NCBI GenBank assembly: GCA_963082975.1
Contig: OY720348.1
Location: 69,837,719-69,901,718, forward strand
Direction of reading: 5' to 3'
Source of the DNA: Labia minor
Lineage: Eukaryota; Arthropoda; Insecta; Dermaptera; Spongiphoridae
DNA length: 64,000 nucleotides
This document shows positions 34,433 through 46,956 of the stretch, one piece after another; position 1 is the first letter of the stretch, and every line of letters starts with the position of its first letter. The translations under genes were made by a program, and so were the position numbers. The notes under the pieces are model-generated. The model searched no databases. It had not been told where the DNA came from and was given only the letters and a program-made list of their open reading frames with translations.

Positions 34433-34660
34433 ACTAGCTGTTCTGATCGCCTCCGGAGATCTTCACACCTAGACGGGGGCTCCACCCCCTGTACCCCCGA
34501 GTGGTATTTAGTATTTTGTTTAAAGTAGTAAAAGGTTTTCATCCATTTTGTTTCAACAATTATATCTTTACAAAGATAAATAATAGAATCAAACGCCTCT
34601 ACATATAATTGAGAGGCATTTTCAACTATAATTTCGACTAAAAACACTTACGAACCCTTT
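34433..34660 (-). repeat. CTAGCTG / GGGGGCTCC repeat end
   Basis: TACTAGCTGTTCTGATCGCC followed by GGGGGCTCCACCCCCTGTAC is a recurring arthropod repeat end. The related stretch at 14380-14450 is part of the inverted duplicate. Weaker relatives are at 42700-42800 (TACAAGCTGACCCAG, CCCCTGTACCCCCTGAGTGG) and 44618-44650. Confidence 0.5.
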
Positions 34661-35086
34661 TACACCCCCTTATTTAAATATGTAACAGTCTTGCCCAAAA
34701 AATAGTTCGCCTTTTGAATACTACACAATAATCCAACACAAAATAGGACTGTATTCACCAAAACTATGAAATCAAAATCATGGCACTTTATAAAATGTGA
34801 CACTATTTTATGTAATTCTACAATAACAATCAAGACACAACTAATATGTGACGGCCTTATACAGAAAACTGCGGGAATTGCAGACTGTTTTAAATGCCAT
34901 ATAGTGATTTAACAGTAGTTTTAACTTGTGCCTCTCTTTCACATAATATATTGACAATAGGCAATAGTTTTATATAAAAATCTCAATTATGATAATTTTT
35001 GAGTTGTGACGGTATTCTTCCAAACCGACGATATGTAAACTGATACTAAACTAGTCTTATTTAATTGAGTTCACAACGTGTGTGTG

Positions 35087-35721
35087 TTTTTACCGACCGA
35101 CGATAGTAAGGGAGGTATTGTTTTCACACCAAATTTCACATGTGGAGATTTTTACATATCTCCACGAATCATGCATTTTTTTAACAGAAAAAAGTATTTT
35201 TAGCATGATGTCTGTCCGTCCGTCCGTCTGTCCGTCCGCCCGTATAGATGTGTACAACCTGAACGGCTCAACAGATTTTGATGAAATTTGGTATATTTAC
35301 TTAATGCATCAGTGGGATGAATTGATCAACTTTTGGTGCAAATCCGGAAACCGGAAGTGGTAGTATTAACGATAGACGATAGGAAGGAAATGGGTTATTT
35401 TCACACCAACTTTCACATGAGGAGATTTTTTACATATCATCACGAATCATTCACTTTGCATTGGTTTTATACTCGAGAAAAATCATCTTTATTAGTTTTT
35501 TCTTAATTAAAATTATATGACGCCATCCAGCCATTCATCACAGCCTGGTCTTACATAGATATTATAAATAAAATAAAATTAAAAATATTTATGTTCTATC
35601 CATATCTGTTTTTTATTACATTAATAGATATCTTAAAATTATTTGAAATTGTTTCTGTAGTTGGAAATTAATTTATTTCAAACCGTCGGTCGGTTCGGAC
35701 CTGGCCACAGGTCAACTTATT
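35087..35721 (+). mobile_element. Family X, complete copy (about 635 bp)
   Basis: Left end TTTTTACCGACCGACG, GTCC/GTCT microsatellite (35211-35240), GGAAACCGGAAGTGGTAG, a degraded TGACGCCAT where other copies have TGACGTCAT, and right end CGTCGGTCGGTTCGGACCTG followed by GCCACAGGTCAACTTAT. The frame over the microsatellite is a by-product. Confidence 0.85.
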
Positions 35722-37060
35722 TAAGTAAAGTACTTCATTCATTTTATAGAATTTTCCAAATATATCATTCAAAAAAAACATGTGTTTATTGAAAATCGGA
35801 AAAATATTTGAATTGTAAAATAGAAAAATGAAACAAAAAAAAAACTAAACATATTTGACAGTTGTCATTTTCAAATTTTTATGTTTTATTGAATTTAATT
35901 ATTCATAAATATATAATATATTATTGATGTATTCTTTTGTAATTTATATTCTGATTATATTTGTATTATGTCAATTTTGGCAATTTTTTATAATTATGTT
36001 GTTATAACGGATGATGATTAAATTTTAAATTTTATGTGGTATAGAATTAAAAGACAATAACACAGATAATTAAACGTGTTAATTTCTATATTAAATTGAT
36101 TATGATTATACTATTAATAAATATAATTTTTATCATGGCAGATATATAAGAAAGTAAACAGGATTTTAAAATAATTTAAACATTTCAGCATAAAAATCAA
36201 GCATTTTAATAATTTAAATAAAATAATACAAATACTAAATGTGAAAAATACAATAAAAAATTTTGACTGACTGCTATAATTTTTGTGTAGTGATCTTGAA
36301 CTGAGTTAAGTTGTCCAATGGCAAATGAAAATACAATTTGGCTAGATAATGTATTAACCACACAATCTAATCTATATGTATGAGGGCTGAATTGTGTTTT
36401 ATACACTCAGCACCAAATAAATTTCAAGGGTATTTTTTTTTTGTGTAAGTTTATATTAGATGATTAAATAAAATGGCAAAAGAATTTTTGTAGTAATAAT
36501 AAAATTACACGTATAAAAAAATATATATAACAGGTAAAGAACAAAGAAATATAACACACAAAGTAATTAAAGATTTAATATATATATATAAAAAGTTGCG
36601 ATATATGGAGTTATGACAGTTGGAATTTTTAACTAATGAAACTTTGAAATAAATATTTTGGAATGAGATTATCAAGTATTATCAACTTGAAAAAAAATTG
36701 CTGACCTGGACATTTGAGTAAAAAAAGTGGAAAGAAGAGAATAGGTAAAAAAAAGGAGAGTTAAAGCAAAAATAAAACTAAATTCTTTGAAAATGAAAAA
36801 AAGTTTTTATGTCGTATTACACTCAACCTTTTTTTACTTTCTTCTTTCAGCAAATTATTAATTGAATAAATAAATAGAGTACTACTGGTAAAAAACAGCA
36901 TATTATAGCCAAATGGTCTTCAATTTTTCTTAACAGTCATGAGTAATTTCTTTTTTAAATTTTATTGGTTTTTGGGGTCTTTCCATTAACCTTCTTATTT
37001 TATTTAAAATTAATTATTAAATCTAATATAACGAGTTCCACTCGAAGCCGTTTGAATCAT
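35722..37060. other. AT-rich stretch without visible genes
   Basis: No gene or element with ends recognised. Confidence 0.5.
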
Positions 37061-37061
37061 C

Positions 37062-37181
37062 CCAGTGACGGCGCGAGCTAAATATACCCCCAGACGAAAT
37101 TGATATAACCGATAAGTTGGCGCCCCTTGATATTGGCGCCCCAGGCAGTTGCCTGACCGTTTAGCCGCCATTGATCCCTAA
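37062..37181. mobile_element. Small hAT-like fragment
   Basis: CAGTGACGGCGCGAGC on the left and TTTAGCCGCCATTG on the right are imperfect inverted ends (8 of 10). TTGGCGCCCC occurs twice inside. No clear target duplication. Confidence 0.4.
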
Positions 37182-37951
37182 ATCTTAAAATGAGTGTGCC
37201 AGGACTATAACCGTTAGATTACACTTCCCCCTCAGAAGAAAAAAAAAATATTTAAAAAAAGATATGATACTTCGCAATTAAAAAAAATCAAATATCATTA
37301 AAATTTAGTATTAAAATAAACAAAAATTACATATTGGGAAGCTGGTATCAGAAACCGAAATCAGAAAAAAATCATTCGTATACGTGCAGATACCGATAAT
37401 TGTTTTGTCACGTTGAAAATATACTTTTTATCTGTTTCGATTAACAAATCGGACCCTCCTATTTATATTTGATCACGTTCCATTAGAGAATTATCGTCTA
37501 TAATTGTCTCACTCAACAACTGTATTATGATTCATTTCAAATTATTTCTCACATCATTTTCCCGAAAATAACTGTTTGTCCCAACTGAAAATAAATCTAA
37601 AAGCTGTCAAAAAGTCAATTGAATGATTTTTCGATACCGCCCATTTTTCCAAGTTGTATTAAATACATCTAACGTTAAAATTCACTTTTTATATTGAATT
37701 GTATAATATTTTTTAATTAAAATTTCAGTTAATTAAATCTATCCTTTTAATAAACATAATATATAATATAAATACTACAATATTTAAATAATTACAATAA
37801 TATATTCTGAAATCTACTTTTAAATCTTAGATTAGAGAGAAATGACAGAAAAGAAATTATTTTGCTATCGTCAGTGGGATTTATATTTTCGTTGCCAACT
37901 CCATTACTGTTATAGAAGTACTGTATATATACATATCTTATTAAAATTATA

Positions 37952-38221
37952 AAAAATTTCTGACTTTTGTACATCCTACGAAATGACTATCAAGTTGGTT
38001 ATATTTATTAAGTCTTCTATGATCAGTAGAACGGGTCCTATTAACCTTTACCTTGATTTTCTTAAATCGGAGGCGCTACTTTTTATCAAGTATTTGATCC
38101 CGGAGGCTGGGTTGACTCCGTCCCATAGACCCCAGCTAAAGAAAATCCCTTGCCTTGAACCCGAGATCACGAGAATGTGAGTCAACGCTGTTGGCTCCCA
38201 CCCTGTGGCACCTTCAATTAC
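37952..38221 (-). mobile_element. tRNA-derived SINE, copy 1 (270 bp, TSD TAAAATTATA)
   Basis: On the minus strand a tRNA-like head (TCACATTCTCGTGATCTCGG then GTTCAAGG, a decayed B box) is followed by the family body (TTTAGCTGGGGTCTATGGGA, AAGTAGCGCCTCCGATTTAA, CTGATCATAGAAGAC) and tail TGTACAAAAGTCAGAA. A 10-bp duplication TAAAATTATA flanks it exactly (37942-37951, 38222-38231). SINEs of this type are transcribed by RNA polymerase III and moved by LINE enzymes. Two further copies are in this window. Confidence 0.85.
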
Positions 38222-38599
38222 TAAAATTATACAATATATATATATAAGATATAAAATATTTAGAATATAAAAATTTAAAATATTATCAGTTAGTAAATTA
38301 AAATTAAATAAAGTCATATTAATCAATAATTGTTTAATAAATATAATAAAAATTAACAATTTCAGGTAAAATAAAAATTTTAATTTCATTTAATTGAAAA
38401 TTTATTATAGTTATTTGTAATTTTAAACATCAAAATTTCTATTCAACAATTATCCAATTATCACGAATCCTTATATTATATATTGATATAAATTAACTAG
38501 AATGGTGTATCAGTGAAAAGTGTTCTACCATTTTTTTTTTATTGCAAGCCACCATTCGAAAAATTATTTAAAGCAAAGGTCTATTTGAGCTTAAGAAAA

Positions 38600-38705
38600 G
38601 CTATAAAGTTTGGGCGACTTGGTTAGATGCAGTAACCCCCCAGGGTGAATCCAAGCCAGGCGTCTAAATGCTCTTGGATTACTCCATCCACAGCACCTGA
38701 GTCCT
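38600..38705. repeat. Base-balanced segment abutting the foldback
   Basis: AACCCCCCAGGGTGAATCCA and GGATTACTCCATCCACAGCA stand out from AT-rich flanks. It resembles a SINE body in composition, but I could not align it to the SINE here. Confidence 0.25.
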
Positions 38706-38706
38706 A

Positions 38707-39567
38707 AAAATAATACTTTATATAAAAAAAAAACTTTTTTAAAAAACCACGTTTTTAACGCACTAAAAAGAAGAAAATAATTTTTCTGAAACCCCATAGG
38801 TACTGACATTACAAACAAGAGATATGATTTGAAGAAAATTTTCTATAACGTAAAACGTGGGGCGCAAATAATAATAAATTTTTTAAATGCAATATAATTT
38901 CTTTGATTAATTTATTTCAATATCCATGGATTTATATTTTAAGTTTTATATTTTTTACCAGACTTTTTGTAAAAGGGAATATTATTAGTAATCCAACAGA
39001 ATACTTTTATTAATGTAAATTTTTTTTGGAAAATTAATTCCTTAATATTAAATAAACATCTTCAATTTACACTTTAGAAATTTTATTAACATAAATATTA
39101 AATATTTGCTAGAAGTTTTGCAGTAGCAAAATTTAGTTTTAGATTTCTTCAAGTTAAATTTCTTATATTATTTACCAGAATATTGTTAGGATGTCATTTT
39201 TTATCAGAATTTTTTAAAAGTGAATATTATTAGTAATCTAAAGGTAATCTTTTCATAAATTAAATTTACCTCTTTTAAAAATTTCGATAAGTTATAAGCT
39301 TTACTTTTTGAAGCTAATTAAAATATGAATTCATTTATCCTATTAATTTGTACCTAATAACATTTATTTATAAATTTTTATACGATACAGAATATTTTAG
39401 CCATAGTTGCGCCCCACGTTTTACGTTATAGAAAATTTTCTTCAAATCATATCTCTTGTTTGTAATGTCAGTACCTATGGGGTTTCAGAAAAATTATTTT
39501 CTTCTTTTTAGTGCGTTAAAAACGTGGTTTTTTAAAAAAGTTTTTTTTTTATATAAAGTATTATTTT
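38707..39567. mobile_element. Foldback element with 161-bp terminal inverted repeats
   Basis: The first 161 bp (38707-38867) and last 161 bp (39407-39567) are reverse complements with almost no differences. Outer end AAAATAATACTTTATAT; inner end ACGTAAAACGTGGGGCGCAA. The 539-bp interior is AT-rich, has no transposase, and carries a degenerate direct repeat (GAATATTATTAGTAATC twice). I found no clear target duplication. A scrap of the terminal repeat is at about 14840-14905. Confidence 0.85.
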
Positions 39568-39924
39568 CTACTTTTTAGTCTTCATATATTGCAATCGATT
39601 TCACTTGACCTATACTACTTTTAAGTTTTTTGATTGACTTTAATAGTCATGAAATACTATTATCCTGAAAGTAATAAATTTAAATTGAATTATAAAGAGA
39701 AATTTTTAAATTTGTCATATTTTAATTCTTTATTGCCTAAAACTCATAAATTTAAATTTTGTTTTCTAAATTACAGTACAAAACATTAATATACCTTCTT
39801 TCAAATTTATTTACATTTTAAATATTATACATATTATATTATTCTTTTAACGGGTTTTTAACGGTTTTTTTCAAATTTAAATATTTACACTTTTTGTTTT
39901 GATTTTCCCATACAAAATTATATT

Positions 39925-40122
39925 CATTAATTATGCTCTAATTAAACACTTGCAAGCTACGAATGTGTTATTTTATTGTATTGTCATCCAGAATACATAA
40001 CTCTGAAAAGTTTCAGAGCGATTGGATGACTGGAAGTGGTCGAAATTTCGATTGCAAGATTTGACCCGAACAGATAAATAAACAAACAAACAAACAAGAA
40101 AGCAAGCTAAGAAAAACGTGGT
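39925..40122 (+). repeat. Dispersed repeat of about 190 bp (second copy 41245-41428)
   Basis: The two copies share TTGCAAGCTACGAATGTG, GTCATCCAGAATACATAACT, GAGCGATTGGATGACTGGAA and CGATTGCAAGATTTGA with very few differences. They end in an AAAC-type short repeat and AAGAAAGCAAGCTAAG. This is typical of a transposon tail; family unknown. Confidence 0.75.
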
Positions 40123-41244
40123 AAAATACACTCAGTTAGCAAGAGTGCTAATGATGACTTGGTGAGATGCAGAGAGCAAATGATAGCTGAAGGAAATTGA
40201 GGGTGGCGTTTAAGTCGAAAAAAGGTGTGTCGAAACAGGCAACCAATCAGAAGACCCGTTAAGTAAAAATAAGAAGAGGGGAGTTTGAACCTTTTTTCTA
40301 CCTCCCTATTATATTTTTTCAATATTTTGATTTTATTAATTTTTTATCTCTCTTTGTAAAGACGAAATTATAACTTTAAAATGATTTTAAATGTAATCAA
40401 TCAAAAGTCAGAAATTATAATTTAAAAAAATCAAAATTCTTCATAAAAAAAAATGGCTTTTTATTTTTTCTAATACATTTACCGTGTATATAATATATAG
40501 AGATTCTTTATTTCATTAGATTGAATATTATTTATTAGTAATTCATTTAATAAATATCTAATCGTTATTTGAAATTTATTTAATTATTATTTTAGAATTT
40601 ATGATGCTTAATCCAAATTTAATTCGCAGCATGGAACATACGATCAGGACTGTCATTTAGTTGGAGGGGAGCGACCTGAACATTTTTTCAAACTTCTTAT
40701 TTAAACGGATTTTAATATTTTGATTATTATTATTAATTAATGTATTATATTTGCATCCCGCCTCGTTTTTGTATTAGATATTGTATCAATATTTTTTATA
40801 TTTAAAATATTTTAAAATTTTTTAATTAATTTCGAAAGAAAATTAAAAATATATTTATACAATTTTTGCTAGTATAATAAAATAAGATCTAATGAAATAT
40901 ATTTATTTTTATCGTCAATTCACAATGTGTCATTTATTATATTATTAATTTGTGAAATGATTACAAATTTTATGTAAAATCCATTCTCTATTCGTTTAGA
41001 TCAAAAATAATATATTTAATATTTAATATATTGAATATATTTAATACATACTAGAATCAACTCTTGAATATTTTTTTAAACAAGCGGACTATGGACATCT
41101 GTATTATTTATTTTTAATGTTTTGACAAAGTCCCTTTTGTTGTTTTCTTCTTTTGTATTATGTATTGAGAAAGGTAAGTTTTGGAAAGGGCCTTTTGTTG
41201 TATTATTATTGTTTCTCCTTTTTAAGTTAACAAAATACAAATAT
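40123..41244. other. AT-rich stretch
   Basis: No gene recognised. The minus-strand frame at 40107-40322 overlaps the repeat tail and has no motif. Confidence 0.45.
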
Positions 41245-41428
41245 TCATTAATTATGCTCTAATTAATCACTTGCAAGCTACGAATGTGTTATTTTATTGT
41301 ATTGTCATCCAGAATACATAACTCTGAAAAGTTTCAGAGCGATTGGATGACTGGAAGTGGTCGAAATTTCGATTGCAAGATTTGATCCGAACAGATAAAC
41401 AAGAAAGCAAGCTAAGAAAAACGTGATA

Positions 41429-42354
41429 ATAGAATGGCGTGCCGCATTTGTTTTGCCATTTCGTTTATTTTGTCAAATGAAATACTTTCAGTTAAAATCT
41501 AAGACAATTAAACGTAATGCATTATAAATAATTGATTCACTTTAATCTAGATAAAATAAAATAATGATAACGCGAAATAATAAGTAGTAATAATAATAGT
41601 ATATTAAAGTAAAGGATGGTCAAGCTTAGAAGCAAATCTGGTGAGAAAGGTGGGGATTGTTTAGATTAGAACATTTTAAAACCAAAATTTCAAAAATATA
41701 TTATTAAAGCTGTGCTGTATTTGAAATTACAATTTCATTTTGTTTCAATTTTTCACTTTAATTGGTAGCTATCCCTTTCCTTAGTCAGACCTCTGATTGA
41801 TTTCTTAAGCATTGAAGCTTTTTTTGGATAAGCAGATACATTATTTAAATAGAAAACATTTTCACGGCCTACATATTCTTATACTAAAATTTTCTCTTCA
41901 GAAATATGAATCCATTGTATTGATCATACAATACATCTACCTCGACTTTAAAGACTAACACTTTTCATAGAATGTACTAAAATCATTTTTTTACTAAAAA
42001 TAACCAAAGATATTATTTTTATAAAAGTAAATACATATATAGATTTTAAAAATTACATTAATTTTGATCTCTTTGTTTTATTTAAATGAATTCCAATATA
42101 CAAATTTTAATATTTAGTATATCTAAAATACCATCGAAAAGATATTATTCATTGAGTCAAAAACTTCTTCAAACAATTTCAATCTTCTAATCGTACAATT
42201 TTATTTTTTAATAAATTCTAATGGAGTTTATTTAAGCAAAGGAAATCTATCAAAAATGGAAAATAAATCATTCTCTTAGTAATACTTGGATCATTCTTTT
42301 TCTTACTATTTCTCTTTGTCCCCCCCACTCTCTCTCTAAATATATTCTATATAG

Positions 42355-42403
<49 letters not shown>

Positions 42404-43080
42404 ATTTTACTAATGTGTTTTTGGCTTTGTTGTTATTTAAATTTTTGATGTGTTATTGAGAGATTATCAAAGCTTCTTGAATACTGTGAATTGTTTGTTA
42501 TGGTACTCCAGCACTCATCCCAATGTGTCTGTTTATTTGGAATTTAATCTGAAACCAATTATAAATGCAAAGCTGTATACTACTATTAGATAAATAGCCT
42601 GCTTTATTTTTGAGTTATGAATATTTTCATCGAAGCGTCATTTTAACATAAATTATTAATTTTCTCTTCGTTGAGAATAAATTGAATATATTATATACAA
42701 GCTGACCCAGCTATCTTAAATTCAGTTTTTTATTAAAATAAAATGGATTCTTAAATAAATTAGGTTCAATATATTCCCCTGTACCCCCTGAGTGGTGGAT
42801 CATATTTTGTTGAAAGTTTGATTATTTTATTTTAATTCATATATTAAAGTTTTCAGTTTTCTATTTTTTTTTTCTAACTTATTTTTTATTTCAATCATTA
42901 TTTGAATTATATACTAAATTGATTATGTTAGGTATAATGTGATAGAATACTCTTTAATATACATTTTAATAGATATTTTAATATAATTTTTATTTTATAA
43001 TGGTGTATGTTGTAAAAAGTAAGGAAAGTACTAAAATTAGAAACAAATATCATAAAGTTTTATAAAAATTATCAGCCATT
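41429..43080. other. AT-rich stretch with TA microsatellite
   Basis: A long TA run at 42358-42399, preceded by CCCCCCCACTCTCTCTC. A CTAGCTG-type scrap is at 42700-42800. No gene seen. Confidence 0.5.
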
Positions 43081-43084
43081 TTGG

Positions 43085-43830
43085 ATTAGTAGTTTGTTTT
43101 TGATAACTCAAAAAGTTTGTCACGAGTTTGTGTGTTCTTCGATTTTTTAAAGAATCTGTATTAAATTTTGAGTTAGAAATGAAATAAAGTGCTCAAACGC
43201 ACTTAAAATGTTAACTGTGGCATTCGGTGAGTCTACTTTGTCTCAAAAAAATGTTTATAAGTGGTACAAGGGCAAGAGACCAATGAAAGGAAAGCGCATT
43301 CGCAGTTCGATCAAATGTGAAAGTTTTGCTCACTGTTTTTTTCGATTACAATGGCGTGATGCATCATGAGTTCTTTCCAACAGATCGTATTGTTAATAAG
43401 TAATACTACAAGGAAGTTATGCAACGTTAGCGTGAAGCGATACGACTCAAACGATCGGAATTGTGGTAAAACAGATTTTGCATCACGATAATGCACCAGC
43501 TTTCACATCATTGATTGTTCGTGATATTTTGGCTAAAAACAATACCGTATTCATGCCTCAACCACCGTATTCACTAGAATTAGCTCCATCCAAGTTTTTT
43601 CCTATTCCCAAAACTAAAGAGACGAATGAAAGGAAAGCGTTTTGATCACAATTGATGTGATAAAATCGGAATCGAAGAACAAGCTGATGGCCAAATAAAG
43701 TAGTTTGTTTTTGACAACTGAAAAAGTAGTCACGCTTTTGGTGTGTTCCTCAATTTTTTAAAGAATCTGTATTAAATTTTTGCGTTAAAAATGGAATAAA
43801 GTGCTCTAACGCACTTCATCTTTTCTTTAT
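43085..43830 (+). pseudogene. mariner transposase relic
   Basis: N-terminal helix-turn-helix codons (near 43145-43265, ending SQKNVYKWYK) are joined by a deletion to VLLTVFFDYNGVMHHEFFP (first catalytic Asp), VNK-stop-YYKEVMQR, and ILHHDNAPAFTS (second Asp). The third position reads LAPSKFF instead of the usual LAPCDFF or LAPSDFF, so the D,D34D triad is lost. From 43697 a second copy of the 5' part starts in direct orientation, ending AACAAACCTCGTA, a mariner-type end. Confidence 0.8.
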
Positions 43831-45765
43831 AACAAACCTCGTATTTAATTATGTTCATTTAAATATATTGATTTATTGGTACATTCTATGGTCATTATCA
43901 TTTACATATTTTTAGAGACCATGCTTGTTTTATATGTTTATTTTTTTAACATATTCTTTTTCAAAAATCTATTTTTAAACAATATTTATTGTTTATTATA
44001 AATATTCAAATTTATATCTACTATTTAAAAGTTAAATATTATATGGTACATAAACTAATTTTTATAATGCTATTGTAGCAAGTTGATCATCAAAACTTTC
44101 TATTTAATTTACATTGATACATTGATTATTTATATTAAAATTTAATCAAACAATTTTTTTTTTTTGTTTTTTTTATATTTTAATTTTTATATTTATTTTT
44201 ATAAAATTATAAACAAGTAAATAAAAAAACTCAATAAAAATTAATATTTTAATAAATTTATCAGTTAATCTTTAAATTTGTAAGATTTGCTTAATATAAT
44301 TTTATTTCAACTTTTTCATAAGATTTGATGTGTAATAAATGTCAGTTTTTAGATTATAGGTTAGGTTACTTAATTATTTAATGAACATATTTATTTATTG
44401 ATATATTTATTGAACAATTTATTTTATTAACAAAACATAATAGTAATTTAAACGAGCAAAAGAATTGAATCACATTTAATTAATTCCTTTTAATCAAATT
44501 TTGAATTTGTTTTTAATCATTTAATTCAAATAAATTTAATTCTATTTTTAAATAGAAGATCTTATACATTAATATATTATAATATTTATTCTGTTACATT
44601 ATTTTTTTTTTTATTTATATCTGTCCCCTGGACCGCCGAAGTGATACATACTATTTTAATAAAAGTCTGTATATAAAAGCTTTATTTTATTTCAATTAGT
44701 ATATTAAATAATGCAAAGAAATCTAAATCAACAGTTTGTTGTGCTTTCTTTGACTGCTATTAAGGGACCATAGTTTTGTCTCCTCTCTTATCTATTTATA
44801 TCTTTTAGTAGTTCTTTACAACAGCAACCAAATTCCTCCAATCGTCCCGACAACAATTTTAACTTGAATAAAACGAACAATAATTAATCATATATCATTA
44901 TCATAATATTATATTACTTACATTTGTTTTGCTTCCTAAGGAAACAACTTGATTAATAAAACTAACTATATTATTATAAATATAACATAAACATCTAACT
45001 TGTCTCTTCAACGGTTCGCATTTGAATGAATTAACAACTACATCGTGAATAAGAAGAATAATTTCTCGGTAACTTTCTCCCATACAATTAAGTTTTTGTT
45101 TACATTTTTTAATAGGATTATTTATGGAAAACTTACAGAACCACACAGTCTTACACATTTTTCTGTATATATAAATATATAACTATATATACATATATAC
45201 CATATATGTATTTATGTATATATACTATATATATTTCCTTCAATTGCTAACTTTTTCGAAAAAGTAGAAATCGGACGAATATGACACAAATGTTGATTAA
45301 AACAGCACATTAACATGAAAAAAGAACAACTACCTTTTTCACCATATTCTGCACCAAATTTCCAAAACCACATAATTTACCCTTTGTCCAGATGGAACGT
45401 TATTTACAATTTTCGATTGTTCAATATGTTGATCATCATTTAGGTAAATGTGTTGCCAAATTTAAAACAGAACATAATGTTTGCTCTTTTTACGATATTC
45501 ATTTATGCACCGGTGCATCAAATGTGCTATCACTTTTAAAGCAATAACTCAGGCTCATTGTCATTCATGTACGTTTGATAAAATGTCAGTGAAGAGTTTA
45601 GCTATCCAACAAAGGCAGCTATTTTCAAAAAGTCTTGTTTACTTTTGAACGCTACTTGTATAGGATAATACGATATAAAATACACCAAAAACATTATTAA
45701 TATACAATGGACATACTATGAAAGTAAATAATTTTTTACAAATGAAAAATGTTTTTAAAACTATT
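43831..45765. other. AT-rich stretch without convincing genes
   Basis: Mostly AT-rich. Around 44790-44860 the minus strand (GACGATTGGAGGAATTTGGT) resembles a decayed LINE 3' end. At 45505-45520 there is a GCACCGGTGC palindrome. The minus-strand frame at 44901-45158 has no recognisable motif. Confidence 0.4.
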
Positions 45766-46074
45766 AATCTCTCTCCTAATTAACTAGTTAATCATTAAAA
45801 TAATGATAAACAATAATATTATGATTTATCAAAGAATATATAATTATTGAAAACAACATTATTGACGAGTCCTTTATTATAATTCATTGTTTTAACATTG
45901 TTTCTCAATCTTACTACAACTACTAATCTCTCTCCTAATTAATCAGTTAATCATTAAAATAATGATGAACAGTAATATTATGATTTATCAAAGAATATAT
46001 AATTATTGAAAACAACATTATTGACCAGTCCTTTATTATAATTCATTGTTTTAACATTGTTTCTCAATCTTATT
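45766..46074 (+). repeat. Tandem duplication, period 159 bp
   Basis: AATCTCTCTCCTAATTAA begins both units (45766 and 45925). Units differ at a handful of bases (ACTAG/TCAG, GACGAG/GACCAG), so the duplication is not very recent. No coding content. Confidence 0.85.
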
Positions 46075-46639
46075 ATTTTTAATATTTCTAATCAAATCCT
46101 CAACATAAATTCCGCTTTTTATTACTCAACTTTTATTATCTTCCCAGATTTATAATAAAGAAAAATATAATAATGATAACTCAAAATAATGACTGAAAAC
46201 GTTAATAACCTAAATTCTGAAACGAGGCGAAATATTATATAAGAAAAAAGATATTAAGTCTTGGAATAGGAAAGAGCGTAGTTAAACAGTTGAGAAGAAA
46301 AAGTCGATCCCCAGACACCAGTTTTTTTCATATATTTTTTTTTTCTTTTTTCACTGATTACAAAGAAAAATCACGCCAGGTAATTTTTTCATCGCAACCA
46401 ATAATAGAATTCCCATATCTAAAATATTAAATTTTTAGTTAAAAATTAATTTACTTTAAACTTTGTTAATTAATTAAATTGTTACAGTATAATTAATTCA
46501 TTTTCTTTACTGTATATTATTTTCCTAAATAATTAAAAAAATTAATTATTATTATTATTTAAATAATTTTATGTTTTTTTTTACAAGAAATTAAGTTTAA
46601 TCTATTAAATGTTTATTTTTTAAAGAAATAGCTTGGATA

Positions 46640-46956
46640 TATAAATGTATGTATTTATAACATATAGATTAGTAAAAGGAAAGAATCATAGAAATATTTT
46701 AGATTTGTATAAATAAATAATAAATAAATTAACATATGGATAATAAAATGATAGGAATCTTAAATGTAATAGAAAATAGATAATTAGAGTAAAATGTATT
46801 TATTAATAAAATAGTAAATATAAATTCTAAGTTAAATAAATCAGATTTTTATTGATTAAAAATTTAATCTATAATTTGAGTTTTAAAGTATTAAAGACAA
46901 TTTTGTTTTCTTTTATAAGACTATTATTCAAAGATATATTAATAATTGTTAATAAT
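46640..46956 (-). promoter_or_regulatory. 3' UTR of ZNF copy 3
   Basis: The minus strand after the stop holds AATAAA at 46853-46848, about 105 nt on, a plausible poly(A) signal. Further on it resembles the 3' flanks of copy 2 (TTAGTAAAAG, AAATATTTTAGATTTG, AGGTATAATGTAT-like phrases). Confidence 0.4.
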
